45,340 nt of DNA from a virus, in IMG/VR virus record IMGVR_UViG_3300020020_000070, positions 1 to 45,340 of that record, one strand, 5' to 3'. The notes under the pieces were generated by a model. The model had not been told where the DNA came from. It saw nothing but the letters and a program-made list of their open reading frames with translations, and did no database searches. This document shows, piece after piece, positions 1 to 7,564 of this stretch. Numbering within the stretch: position 1 is the first letter of the stretch; each line of letters starts with the position of its first letter. Made by a program: the position numbers and the translations under genes.

Positions 1-46
1 GCTTCGCTTTCGAGCGCGCACATTTAAGGACCGGGGGTCGAAAACA

Positions 47-511
47 ATGGATCGCATTTACTTGTCCGAGGCGTCGGACGCTGAACTGATCGCCGAACTG
101 AACGACCGGCTGGCGAACAGCGACAGGCGCGGCGCGTCATCCTTCCCGCGCGGCGTCGTCGTCACCGAGGAACAGGCGCAGCAGGCGCGGGCCATGGTGT
201 CGTTCAAGTCGACCCGCGGCCTTTGGCTGGGCGTCCCGTCGCCGGCCGAGATTCAGATCGGCGGCGATGCCGAGGTCCGCATCAACGGGACCTTCTTCGT
301 CGGCGCGATCTTCGACCAGCTGGGCGACCGCTGGACCGGCGGCTGGTTCCAGGTCCAGGGCCGCGACGACCGCGGCGTCGTGACCCTCCGCAGCGTCGCC
401 CCCCTGCTGACCAAGGCGTTCGACGTCCTGGCGTCCGCGCCGGGCCAGCTGTCGACGCTGCGCGACTGCGGGATGATCCTGCGCGATGCCGAGACGGACA
501 GCGACCGATGA
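47..511 (+). CDS. Conserved-looking phage protein of unknown function
   Basis: I do not recognise this 154-residue soluble protein. It opens with a short acidic helix (MDRIYLSEASDAELIAEL) followed by a mixed region with several glycine/valine-rich strands, and it has no signal peptide or membrane segment. The start is the ATG 13 bases after a GGGGGT stretch that could serve as ribosome binding site. The frame is also open upstream to the first bases of the window, so an N-terminal extension from across the window edge is possible. The last four bases (ATGA) overlap the start of the methyltransferase, so the two are probably translationally coupled and co-transcribed. Confidence 0.7.
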   Translation: MDRIYLSEASDAELIAELNDRLANSDRRGASSFPRGVVVTEEQAQQARAMVSFKSTRGLWLGVPSPAEIQIGGDAEVRINGTFFVGAIFDQLGDRWTGGWFQVQGRDDRGVVTLRSVAPLLTKAFDVLASAPGQLSTLRDCGMILRDAETDSDR

Positions 512-2202
512 CCCGGCCGCACATCACCTTCCGCCCGATCGCCGAACTGGTCCCGTACGCCCGCAACGCGCGGACCCATGGGCCGGAGCAGGTCAAGCAG
601 ATCGCAGGGCTGATCCGAGACTATGGCTGGACCAACGCGATCCTGGTCGACGGCGACGGGCTGGTCGCCGGGCATGGCCGGCTACTGGCCGCCCAGCAGC
701 TGAACGACGCCGGCGTCGAGCTCCGCTTCGTCGACGGGACGCCGATCCCGGCCGGGCATGTCCCGACGATCAGCACCAAGGGCTGGACCGAGCAGCAGCG
801 CCGCGCGTACATCCTGGCGGACAACCAGTCGGCGCTCAATGCCGGCTGGAACCTGGAGGTCCTGGCGCTGGAACTGGACGAAATGCGCGACCTGGGCGTC
901 GACCTGGACGCGATCGGCTTCCCAGCCGCGACGATCGCGGACCTGATCGGGACGGACAAGACGGGGCCGGCGCCGCGCGAGGTCGGCAGCCTGTCGGCGG
1001 CATTCATGGTCCCGCCCTTCTCGATCCTGAATGCGCGCGAGGGCTGGTGGCAGGCGCGGAAGCGCGGCTGGCTGGCGCTGGGCATCAAGTCGGAACTGGG
1101 GCGGGGCGGCGAGAGCCACAGCACGCCGCCGCATGGCCCGACGGTCACGCAGGGCCCGGACGGCAAGCTGCAGTACCGCGGCGCGACGCGTTCCACGTGG
1201 AACAACCGCCAGCCGGACGCGCGGTCCTTCCGTCAGGACCTGATGAAGGGCGAGGGCCGACTGTCGCCGGGCGGCAGTCCCAGGCCGGCGATGAACTACG
1301 CGGACCGCGAGCGCGGGGCGGGCGACGGCCAGCCGCTGACGGCCGAGGGATCAGGGACGTCGATCTTCGATCCGGTCGTCTGCGAGATTGCCTATCGCTG
1401 GTTCTCGCCGCCCGGCGGCGTCGTCCTGGATCCTTTCGCCGGCGGCAGCGTCCGCGGCATCGTCGCCGCGGTCCTGGACCGGGGGTACGTCGGCATCGAC
1501 CTGTCAGCGCGGCAGATCGACGCCAATCGGGCGCAGGCCGAGGCGATCCTGCACGCCGTCACGCGGCCGGCCTGGATCGTCGGCGACAGCCGGAACGCGG
1601 TCCAGCTGCTGGAGGGGACGTCGGTCCTGTCGATGGGCGTCGACATGGTCTTCACATGCCCGCCCTATGCGGACCTGGAGGTCTACAGCGACGATCCGCG
1701 CGACCTGTCGAACATGCACTACAGCGCCTTCCTGGAGGGCTACCGGGAGGCGATCCGCGCCAGCTGCTTCCTGCTCAAGCCGGACCGGTTCGCCTGCGTG
1801 GTCGTCGGCGAGGTCCGGGACAAGACGACGGGGCACTATCGGGACTTCGTCGGCGACACGGTCCAGGCGTTCCGCGACGCCGGCCTGGGCTTCTACAACG
1901 AGGCGATCCTCATCACCGCCGCGGGCAGCCTGCCGATCCGGGCCGGCAAGCAGTTCACCACCAGCCGCAAGCTGGGCAAGACGCACCAGAACATCCTGGT
2001 CTTCGTGAAGGGCGACGCCAAGCGCGCGGTCGCTGCATGCGGTCCGGTCGAGGTCGATCCGTCGCTGCTGGACCTGCCGCCCGAGGAAGGCGTAGACCTG
2101 GGCCAGAACGACGAAGGGCCCCTTTCGGGGCCCAACGAAGGGGTCTTGGAAGACCCGGCGCGGGGAGACGCTGGTATGAGCAGCGACGCGAGTCTATCGT
2201 AG
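508..2202 (+). CDS. ParB-like nuclease domain / DNA methyltransferase fusion
   Basis: This 564-residue protein has two parts. Residues 8 to about 110 resemble the ParB/Srx N-terminal domain found in phage modification proteins (PIAELVPYARNARTHG, then ILVDGDGLVAGHGRLLAA). The C-terminal half is an S-adenosylmethionine-dependent DNA methyltransferase of the N4-cytosine/N6-adenine type. Motif I is DPFAGG at residues 308-313, preceded by a conserved glutamate-rich helix, and the catalytic motif is CPPY at 384-387, with cysteine where DPPY or SPPY is more common. Motif I comes before motif IV. It probably modifies phage DNA against host restriction; base and site cannot be told. The ATG at 508 is chosen because it forms an ATGA overlap with the previous gene. 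The C-terminal 50 codons are overlaid by two DNA hairpins and end 9 bases inside a converging gene. Confidence 0.85.
   Translation: MTRPHITFRPIAELVPYARNARTHGPEQVKQIAGLIRDYGWTNAILVDGDGLVAGHGRLLAAQQLNDAGVELRFVDGTPIPAGHVPTISTKGWTEQQRRAYILADNQSALNAGWNLEVLALELDEMRDLGVDLDAIGFPAATIADLIGTDKTGPAPREVGSLSAAFMVPPFSILNAREGWWQARKRGWLALGIKSELGRGGESHSTPPHGPTVTQGPDGKLQYRGATRSTWNNRQPDARSFRQDLMKGEGRLSPGGSPRPAMNYADRERGAGDGQPLTAEGSGTSIFDPVVCEIAYRWFSPPGGVVLDPFAGGSVRGIVAAVLDRGYVGIDLSARQIDANRAQAEAILHAVTRPAWIVGDSRNAVQLLEGTSVLSMGVDMVFTCPPYADLEVYSDDPRDLSNMHYSAFLEGYREAIRASCFLLKPDRFACVVVGEVRDKTTGHYRDFVGDTVQAFRDAGLGFYNEAILITAAGSLPIRAGKQFTTSRKLGKTHQNILVFVKGDAKRAVAACGPVEVDPSLLDLPPEEGVDLGQNDEGPLSGPNEGVLEDPARGDAGMSSDASLS
2116..2156. 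terminator. Tandem hairpins between converging transcripts
   Basis: There are two perfect hairpins in tandem: a 7-bp stem (GGGCCCC, loop TTTC) at 2116-2133 and a 6-bp stem (GGGTCT, loop TGGA) at 2141-2156. Read leftward, the first stem is followed by TTCGTCGTT, giving a modest T-rich tail. They lie just downstream of the last leftward gene of the small operon and inside the 3' end of the methyltransferase coding sequence. A bidirectional terminator between converging operons is the simplest reading, but the T tract is weak. Confidence 0.5.
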
Positions 2203-2421
2203 CGGGTAGCGCCGCACAAGCGCCGCCTGTCCTGCTGCGATGACCGCTGCCGGGTCCTTGCCCAGCTGCTGCAGGAAGCGCGGGGACTGCACGGCGGTCC
2301 AGGCGTCCAGGATCGCCGCGCGCTCGGTCCCCAGGTCGGGGAAGCGCGCCGCGATCCGCAGCGCGCCGACGACGTCATCGCGCGCGAGCGCGGCCTGGAC
2401 CTGGGACAGCTTGGTCTGCAT
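2194..2421 (-). CDS. Small hypothetical protein, last gene of leftward operon
   Basis: A 75-residue, mostly helical protein (MQTKLSQVQAALARDDVVGA...) with no recognisable domain. The frame is open further upstream, but the residues there are arginine/proline-rich and look like a shadow, so the internal ATG at 2421 is preferred. Its 3' end overlaps the 3' end of the methyltransferase by 9 bases. It is the last of four small genes running leftward from the operator-bearing promoter near 3.22 kb. Confidence 0.55.
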   Translation of the reverse strand: MQTKLSQVQAALARDDVVGALRIAARFPDLGTERAAILDAWTAVQSPRFLQQLGKDPAAVIAAGQAALVRRYPLR

Positions 2422-2432
2422 GGCCGCCCCGA

Positions 2433-2681
2433 TCAGTCGTTGAAGACGGCCAGCTGCAGGTTGCTGCCGGGCTGGACGTAGCGCCATCCCATGAAGTCGC
2501 CTTCGCGGGCGCGCATTTCGTGACTGCGCTGGAAGGGGCGCTCGTTGCCGAGCGTCGTCAGGACCGCATCGGGCCACTGGCCGGGCGGCATGCCCAGTTC
2601 CGAGGCGTCGACGGCCCAGCTATGGCCGCACCATGTCGTGTTGACGCTGGCGGCGATGATCTTGGCGGTGGTGGTCTGCAT
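2433..2681 (-). CDS. Small hypothetical protein
   Basis: An 82-residue protein that begins MQTTTAKIIAASVNTTWCGH and has no signal peptide or membrane segment. I do not recognise a family. The start is set by AGGAG, 8 bases before the ATG. The longer upstream open frame has shadow-like composition. It belongs to the small leftward operon of early-type genes, 11 bases upstream of the next gene. The leader AGGAGCAACGACCATG is nearly the same as that of the gene before it (AGGAGAAACGACCATG). Confidence 0.65.
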   Translation of the reverse strand: MQTTTAKIIAASVNTTWCGHSWAVDASELGMPPGQWPDAVLTTLGNERPFQRSHEMRAREGDFMGWRYVQPGSNLQLAVFND

Positions 2682-2707
2682 GGTCGTTGCTCCTGGTGGT
2701 GGTCGGG

Positions 2708-2920
2708 TTACTGGGCGGGGACGAACATCCGGCAGGGACGGCCCTGGCGGTCGAAGCCGGGCAGCCACCGGCCGCGGTCGTGCATGTCCTGGCGCACCGC
2801 GTCGATCGACAGGCAGATGCGGTCGACGCGGTCCCAGTCGCCGGCGGCGCGCGCCTCCTTCTCGGCGGCGCGCAGGTCGATCAGGAAGTCGCTGTTGGTC
2901 TGGCGGGTCTTGGTGGACAT
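2708..2920 (-). CDS. Small hypothetical protein
   Basis: A 70-residue charged protein (MSTKTRQTNSDFLIDLRAAEKEARAAGD...) with a helical first half rich in Lys, Arg, Asp and Glu. Its C-terminus carries several glycines and one cysteine. No family is recognised. The start is chosen by a strong AGGAG 8 bases upstream. It is the second gene of the four-gene leftward operon, whose promoter carries the phage operator. The position suggests an early accessory function, such as a host-takeover or anti-defence protein, but this is inference from position alone. Confidence 0.65.
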   Translation of the reverse strand: MSTKTRQTNSDFLIDLRAAEKEARAAGDWDRVDRICLSIDAVRQDMHDRGRWLPGFDRQGRPCRMFVPAQ

Positions 2921-2951
2921 GGTCGTTTCTCCTGGGCGGTTGCGGGCTGGA

Positions 2952-3179
2952 TCAGGGGCAGACATGGACGCGGCTGTGACCGTTCGCGCGCGCCCAGCTG
3001 ACCGCGGCGCGGCACGCCTGGGCGAAGGCGCCGTTGAAGGAAAACTGCGCGCTGCGGTCCTGGTTCTCGAACATCCAGTTGCCGAAACCGCGCGGGCTGC
3101 CGTTGCGCTGGGGCTGGCTGCTGCCGACATGGCTGGCGCGCCAGCGGTCAACTTCGACTCTCATCGGGGCATGTGACAT
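2952..3179 (-). CDS. Small hypothetical protein, first gene of leftward operon
   Basis: A 75-residue protein (MSHAPMRVEVDRWRASHVGS...) with a motif-like C-terminal half (AVSWARANGHSRVHVCP). No known domain is evident. An AAAGGA ribosome site lies 9 bases before the ATG, and a second in-frame ATG five codons in is the alternative start. It is the promoter-proximal gene of the small leftward operon, and the predicted operator/promoter lies about 40 bases upstream. Confidence 0.65.
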   Translation of the reverse strand: MSHAPMRVEVDRWRASHVGSSQPQRNGSPRGFGNWMFENQDRSAQFSFNGAFAQACRAAVSWARANGHSRVHVCP

Positions 3180-3217
3180 GATTCGGTTCCTTTGCTGCTA
3201 CGTTGGTGCGAACCTGA

Positions 3218-3245
3218 ATAGTAGCGGTCCGCTACAAAAGCTCAA
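3218..3245 (-). promoter_or_regulatory. Leftward promoter with embedded 15-bp operator
   Basis: Reading leftward there is a -35 TTGAGC (3240-3245), a 16-base spacer and a -10 TACTAT (3218-3223). The spacer and -10 contain a perfect 7-1-7 palindrome GTAGCGGTCCGCTAC (3221-3235, given on the top strand). The same arrangement recurs at 37.1, 38.8, 41.2 and 41.3 kb. It should drive the four small leftward genes, and a repressor bound to the palindrome would block RNA polymerase. Confidence 0.7.
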
Positions 3246-3256
3246 GCGAATTCTTT

Positions 3257-3772
3257 ATGCAACGCGGTCCGAAACCAACCCCGACGGCGCTCAAGCTGGT
3301 CACCGGCAACCCTGGAAAGCGCCCGCCGCTGGTCCCGAACGAGGCGTCCGTCCCGGCCAGCAGGCCGTCGCCGCCCGAGGACCTACCGGACGACGCGAAG
3401 GTCGAGTGGGGCCGCGTCATCGAGCGGCTGTACGAGTGCGGCCTTATGACCGACATCGACCGGGCCGCCCTGGCCGCCTACTGCAACGCCTACGCCACGT
3501 GGCTGTCCGCCGTTCGGACCCTGCGCGACATGGCGCAGCGCGATCCGCAGGGCCGCGGGCTGATGATCCGAACGACCAACGGCAACGTCATCCAGAACCC
3601 GCTGGTCGGGACGATCCGGTGCGCGCAGGCCGACGTCGTGCGCTACGCCGCAGAGTTTGGAATGACGCCATCAGCCCGGAGCCGAATTGATGTTGGAATT
3701 GGAAGCGCCGCCCCGCCCGCCGAAGGCCAAGACCCCGCGCCGAACGGCACGACGCGGCGCGGTTACTTCTGA
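3257..3772 (+). CDS. terS: Terminase small subunit, P27 family
   Basis: This 171-residue protein recognises phage DNA for packaging and recruits the large terminase. The N-terminus MQRGPKPTPTALKLVTGNPG is the hallmark opening of the P27/HK97-type small terminase family. A helical core follows (residues 45-130, with WGRVIERLYECGLMTDIDRAALAAYC broken by short loops), then a disordered Pro/Gly-rich tail. The length is typical of the family. It overlaps the start of the large subunit by 83 bases in another frame, a common arrangement. No convincing rightward promoter was seen in the 77 bases separating it from the divergent leftward operon. Confidence 0.92.
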   Translation: MQRGPKPTPTALKLVTGNPGKRPPLVPNEASVPASRPSPPEDLPDDAKVEWGRVIERLYECGLMTDIDRAALAAYCNAYATWLSAVRTLRDMAQRDPQGRGLMIRTTNGNVIQNPLVGTIRCAQADVVRYAAEFGMTPSARSRIDVGIGSAAPPAEGQDPAPNGTTRRGYF

Positions 3773-5594
3773 CCCGGTCGGCCGCTATGCCGACGCGGTC
3801 CTGGCGGGCCGGATCGTCGCCGGCCCGTTCGTTCGTCTGGCATGCGAGCGTCACTTCCGGGACCGCGCCACAGCAGCGTCGAGGGGGCTGGTGTTCGACG
3901 CCGACGCGGCGGCCCATGCGCTGGGATTCTTCCCGACGATCCTCCGGCTGAACGGCGGCCAGTTCGAAGGCCGGCCCTTCCAGCTGCTGGGCTTCCAGGA
4001 CTTCATCATCGGGTCGCTGATGGGCTGGCGCCGGCGCGACAGCGGCAAGCGGCGCTTCCGCACCGCCTATGTCGAAATCGGCAAGGGGAACGGCAAGTCA
4101 CCGCTGGCCGGCGGCCTGGGCCTGTACGGTCTGACGTCGGACGATGAGGCGCGGGCCGAGGTCTATGCGGCGGCGACCAAGCGCGAGCAGGCGTTGATCC
4201 TGTTCCGCGACGCGGTCGCCATGGTCGACCAGTCGCCGGACCTGAAGGCGCGGATCGTCAAGACGCCGGCCCGGTCTGATACCTGCTGGAATCTGGCCTT
4301 CCCGAAGAACGGCAGCTTCTTCCGCGTCATCGCCAGCGAGGACAAGCAGTCGGGCCCGCGGCCGCACTTCTTCCTGATCGACGAACTGCACGAACATCCG
4401 AACGCGACGGTCGTGTCGATGGCCGCGGCGGGCCAGAAGTGGCGCCGGAGTCCGCTGACCTTCGAAATCACGAACAGCGGCTTCGACCGCACGACCATCT
4501 GCTACCAGCACCATGAGTACAGCGTCGGCATCCTGCAGGGGTCGCGCGAGGACGATGAGTGGTTCGCCTACGTCTGCGCGCTGGACGAGGACGAGGACCC
4601 GCTGGACCCTGCGGTGCTTGATGACCGCGTCGACCTGGGCATCGTCGACGCGCGCGGGCGCCCGCTGACGGCGCCGCGCGTCTGGCTGAAAGCCAACCCG
4701 GGCCTGGGCAGCATCATCACCGAGGACTATCTGCTGACGCAGGTCCGGCAGGCGCAGGGCATGCCGGCCGAGGCGTCGCGGGTCCGCCGGCTGAACTTCT
4801 GCCAGTGGGTCGGCGCCGAGAATCCATGGATTGACCCGGACCTATGGCAGCAGACCGAGAAGGACTTCGACGCCCTGGACGCGCTGCGGGCATGCGATGA
4901 GGTCGTCGGCGGCCTGGACCTGTCGGGGACGCGCGACCTGTCCGCGCTGGCGCTGACCGGGCTGGTTCCCGACATCGTCGGCCTGTCGGGCCAGCGCGTC
5001 GTCGCGCGGGTCGAGCAGTGGACGCCGGCGGACACGATCGTCGAGCGGTCGCGCGCCGACTTGGTCCGATACGACGTATGGGCTGAGCAGGGCCATCTGC
5101 ACGCGGTACCGGGTAAGGCGCTGGACTATGCATGGATCGCCGCCCGCATGGTCGAGCTCCAGGCGCAGCTTCCGCAGTTCAAGCGCGTCGCCTGCGATCC
5201 GTACCGGCTGCATTACCTGGAGGTCGAGCTTGACGCCATCGGCGCCGAGTTCGAACTGGTCAAGCACCCGCAGGGATACTATAAAGCGGCAGCCAAAACG
5301 GACGACGAAGGCCGCGAGTTGCCCACGCTGTGGATGCCCCGATCGATTGAACTGCTGGGCGCTGCCGTCGTCGGCGGGACGATCGACGTCGAGAAGAATC
5401 CCCTGCTGACCCACAATTCAGCGTCCGCGGTCCTGGAGGCCGACCCGAAAAACAACAAGATCTTCACCAAGCGCAAGTCGCGCGGGCGGATCGACGGCCT
5501 TGTCGCCCTGGCTGAATCGGTGGGCCTCCTGCTGCTGGACAAGCAGCCGGTCGAGGACCTGGACGACTTCATCAACAGCCCGGTCATCGCATGA
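3690..5594 (+). CDS. terL: Terminase large subunit (Terminase_1 / HK97 type)
   Basis: The packaging motor ATPase and nuclease, 634 residues. The Walker A-like motif GKGNGKS is at residues 131-137 and the Walker B region FFLIDEL has Asp231-Glu232. The C-terminal RNase H-like nuclease starts at GGLDLSGTRDLSA with Asp410, and a second acidic site lies in RVACDPYRLHY. The length matches the YmfN/Terminase_1 family. The ATG at 3690 is preferred over the TTG one codon earlier. The stop overlaps the portal start by ATGA, so the genes are translationally coupled. Confidence 0.95.
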   Translation: MLELEAPPRPPKAKTPRRTARRGAVTSDPVGRYADAVLAGRIVAGPFVRLACERHFRDRATAASRGLVFDADAAAHALGFFPTILRLNGGQFEGRPFQLLGFQDFIIGSLMGWRRRDSGKRRFRTAYVEIGKGNGKSPLAGGLGLYGLTSDDEARAEVYAAATKREQALILFRDAVAMVDQSPDLKARIVKTPARSDTCWNLAFPKNGSFFRVIASEDKQSGPRPHFFLIDELHEHPNATVVSMAAAGQKWRRSPLTFEITNSGFDRTTICYQHHEYSVGILQGSREDDEWFAYVCALDEDEDPLDPAVLDDRVDLGIVDARGRPLTAPRVWLKANPGLGSIITEDYLLTQVRQAQGMPAEASRVRRLNFCQWVGAENPWIDPDLWQQTEKDFDALDALRACDEVVGGLDLSGTRDLSALALTGLVPDIVGLSGQRVVARVEQWTPADTIVERSRADLVRYDVWAEQGHLHAVPGKALDYAWIAARMVELQAQLPQFKRVACDPYRLHYLEVELDAIGAEFELVKHPQGYYKAAAKTDDEGRELPTLWMPRSIELLGAAVVGGTIDVEKNPLLTHNSASAVLEADPKNNKIFTKRKSRGRIDGLVALAESVGLLLLDKQPVEDLDDFINSPVIA

Positions 5595-6868
5595 GCCTCC
5601 TCACGAATATCGCCAGCTACGTCGCCCGGTTCGGCACACGCGGCGGCGCGCTGGCCGAGCGGACGGGCACGCAGCTGAACCTTCCGTCCGCCCCGCTGAT
5701 CGGCGGGCAGCAGGTCGTCAGCGCCGATGTGGGCCTGCAGCTGGCGGACGTTTGGGCCTGCTGCGACCGGCGGGCCAACGTGATCGCGTCGCTGCCGCTG
5801 CATGTCTACAACGTCGACATGGCAGGGGTCAAGACGCCGGCCCGGACGACGCGGCTGTATCAGCTGCTGCATGAGCGGCCGAACCCGCGCATGACGCCCT
5901 TCCAGTTCTGGCGCGCGATGATGCTGAATCACGACCTGCGCGGGAACGCCTACGCGCGGATCATCCGGGCGCCGGGCGAGGGCGAGCGCGAGGCGTCGGC
6001 GCTTTGGCCGATGCCGGCCGATCAGGTCGAGCAGTTCGTTGCCGACAGCGGCGAGGTCTGGTACCTGTACCGGCTGGGCGATGTCGTCTACGTCTACCCG
6101 GCCGAGGACGTCCTGCATCTGCAGAACCTGGGCAACGGGACGACCGGCTTCGCCAAGATCGAGTTCATGTCGACGACGATCCAGGAGGCGAAGTCCCAGG
6201 CGTCCCAGGCGACCAAGACCTTCGCAGCTGGCGGCAAGCCGACGGCGGTCCTGATGACCGACAAGGTGCTGCGCCCGGATCAGCGCGTCTCGCTGCTCGC
6301 GCGCTTCGGCGAAATGGCGAACGGCAACGATGCCCGGCTGTTCATCCTGGAGGCGGGCCTGCAGTACCAAGCCCTCTCGGCGACCCCGGAACAGCTGCAG
6401 CTGCTGCAGTCCCGGCAGCATACGACCGAGGAAATCTGCCGATGGTTCGACGTCCCGCCGGTCCTGGTCTACCACTCCAACGTCACGGCCTGGGGCAGCG
6501 GGATCGAGCAGATTGTCGAGGGCTGGCACAAGTTCACGATCGGCCCGCTGGTCGAGTCGCTACGGCAGTCGGTCCGCAAGTCGGTCCTGACGACGCGCCA
6601 GCGGGCGAACATGGCGGCCGAGTTCAACCTGGATGCGCTGCTGCGGGCGTCGCCGGCCGCGCGCTTCACGTTGTATGCAACCGCCGTTCAAAATGGAATA
6701 CTCGACCGCGACGAGGTCCGGCAGCTGGAGAACTGGCCTGCGCGGGGCAAGGGCGCTGACGTCCTGACCGCCCAGTCCAATCTGACGACGCTGGACAAGA
6801 TCGGGCAGGACCCCCCTGCAGTCCCTGGAGCATCCAATGCTGGTACGCAAGACCCTGTCGCTCAGTAA
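5591..6868 (+). CDS. Portal protein, HK97 family
   Basis: A 425-residue portal that forms the dodecameric DNA channel at the unique capsid vertex. Family features seen include the VWACCDRRANVIASLPLHVYN block near residue 55 (broken by variable positions), the HERPNPRMTPFQFWRAMM block, DVLHLQN, and the late VPPVLV-type element seen here as FDVPPVLVYH. The C-terminus is short and Pro/Ala-rich. It is coupled to the terminase by an ATGA overlap, and its last 32 bases overlap the protease start. Confidence 0.95.
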   Translation: MSLLTNIASYVARFGTRGGALAERTGTQLNLPSAPLIGGQQVVSADVGLQLADVWACCDRRANVIASLPLHVYNVDMAGVKTPARTTRLYQLLHERPNPRMTPFQFWRAMMLNHDLRGNAYARIIRAPGEGEREASALWPMPADQVEQFVADSGEVWYLYRLGDVVYVYPAEDVLHLQNLGNGTTGFAKIEFMSTTIQEAKSQASQATKTFAAGGKPTAVLMTDKVLRPDQRVSLLARFGEMANGNDARLFILEAGLQYQALSATPEQLQLLQSRQHTTEEICRWFDVPPVLVYHSNVTAWGSGIEQIVEGWHKFTIGPLVESLRQSVRKSVLTTRQRANMAAEFNLDALLRASPAARFTLYATAVQNGILDRDEVRQLENWPARGKGADVLTAQSNLTTLDKIGQDPPAVPGASNAGTQDPVAQ

Positions 6869-7547
6869 CGTCGAGTTCAAGGCCAACGCCGAGAAGGGGA
6901 CGTTCGAAGGCTACGCCGCGCGCTTCGGCCAGAAGACCGTCGACGGATCGGCGATCCTGCTCAAGGGCTGTTTCGAGTACACGCTGCGCAAGTACGGCAA
7001 GCCGAAAATGTTCTTCGGCCACAGCTGGGACATGCCGATTGGCCGCTACACGAAGGCCGCGGAGGACGATGCCGGCCTGTACGTCGCCGGCGAGTTCACG
7101 CCCAACCTGCAGCTGGCGGGCGACGTCCGCGCGGCGATGCTGCATGAGACGCTGGACGGCCTGTCGATCGGCGGCTTCGTGAAGCGCGGCGACTACGCCG
7201 AGGACGAGGACGGCGTGATGACCGTCGAGCGCTGGTCGCGGCTGATCGAGGTCAGCCCGGTCGTGTTCCCGAACCTGGACGGGGCGCGGATCACCAGCGT
7301 GCACGGCGAGCCGATGGAAATCGACGACGTCGTCGAGGGCGTCGAATCGGCGCGAGACTTTGAGCGCCTGCTGCGCGAGGCAGCGGGCATGTCGAGGGGG
7401 CAGGCGGCGGCAGTCGTTGCCCGGGCGAAGAAGCTATTTTCGGCACCGTCGGGCGAGCCGCCGCGGTCGAAGCAGTCAATCGCCGAAGCAGAGGCTATCC
7501 TCAGCCGCCTTGGCCGCATGGCCGGCGTGCTGGACCCGCAAACCTGA
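6837..7547 (+). CDS. HK97-family prohead protease
   Basis: A 236-residue serine protease of the U35/HK97 prohead type that cleaves the capsid protein scaffold domain during maturation. The start segment FEGYAARF matches the family. The catalytic histidine is His62 in MFFGHSW and the catalytic serine is Ser110 in LDGLSIGG. After about residue 165 the protein has a helical, charged tail that may act in targeting to the scaffold. It overlaps the portal gene by 32 bases and sits directly before the major capsid gene, as in HK97-like phages. Confidence 0.95.
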   Translation: MLVRKTLSLSNVEFKANAEKGTFEGYAARFGQKTVDGSAILLKGCFEYTLRKYGKPKMFFGHSWDMPIGRYTKAAEDDAGLYVAGEFTPNLQLAGDVRAAMLHETLDGLSIGGFVKRGDYAEDEDGVMTVERWSRLIEVSPVVFPNLDGARITSVHGEPMEIDDVVEGVESARDFERLLREAAGMSRGQAAAVVARAKKLFSAPSGEPPRSKQSIAEAEAILSRLGRMAGVLDPQT

Positions 7548-7564
7548 AACCGGAGTTCGATCAC

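Noticed and set aside
486-2243. A 585-codon plus-strand frame overlapping the methyltransferase
   Set aside because: It consists of Pro/Arg/Gly-rich residues with no domain, while the other frame holds the ParB and methyltransferase motifs.
3203-3238. Rightward promoter for the small terminase gene over the 3.22 kb operator
   Set aside because: TTGGTG and TACAAA are 24 bases apart and nothing matches at the normal spacing.
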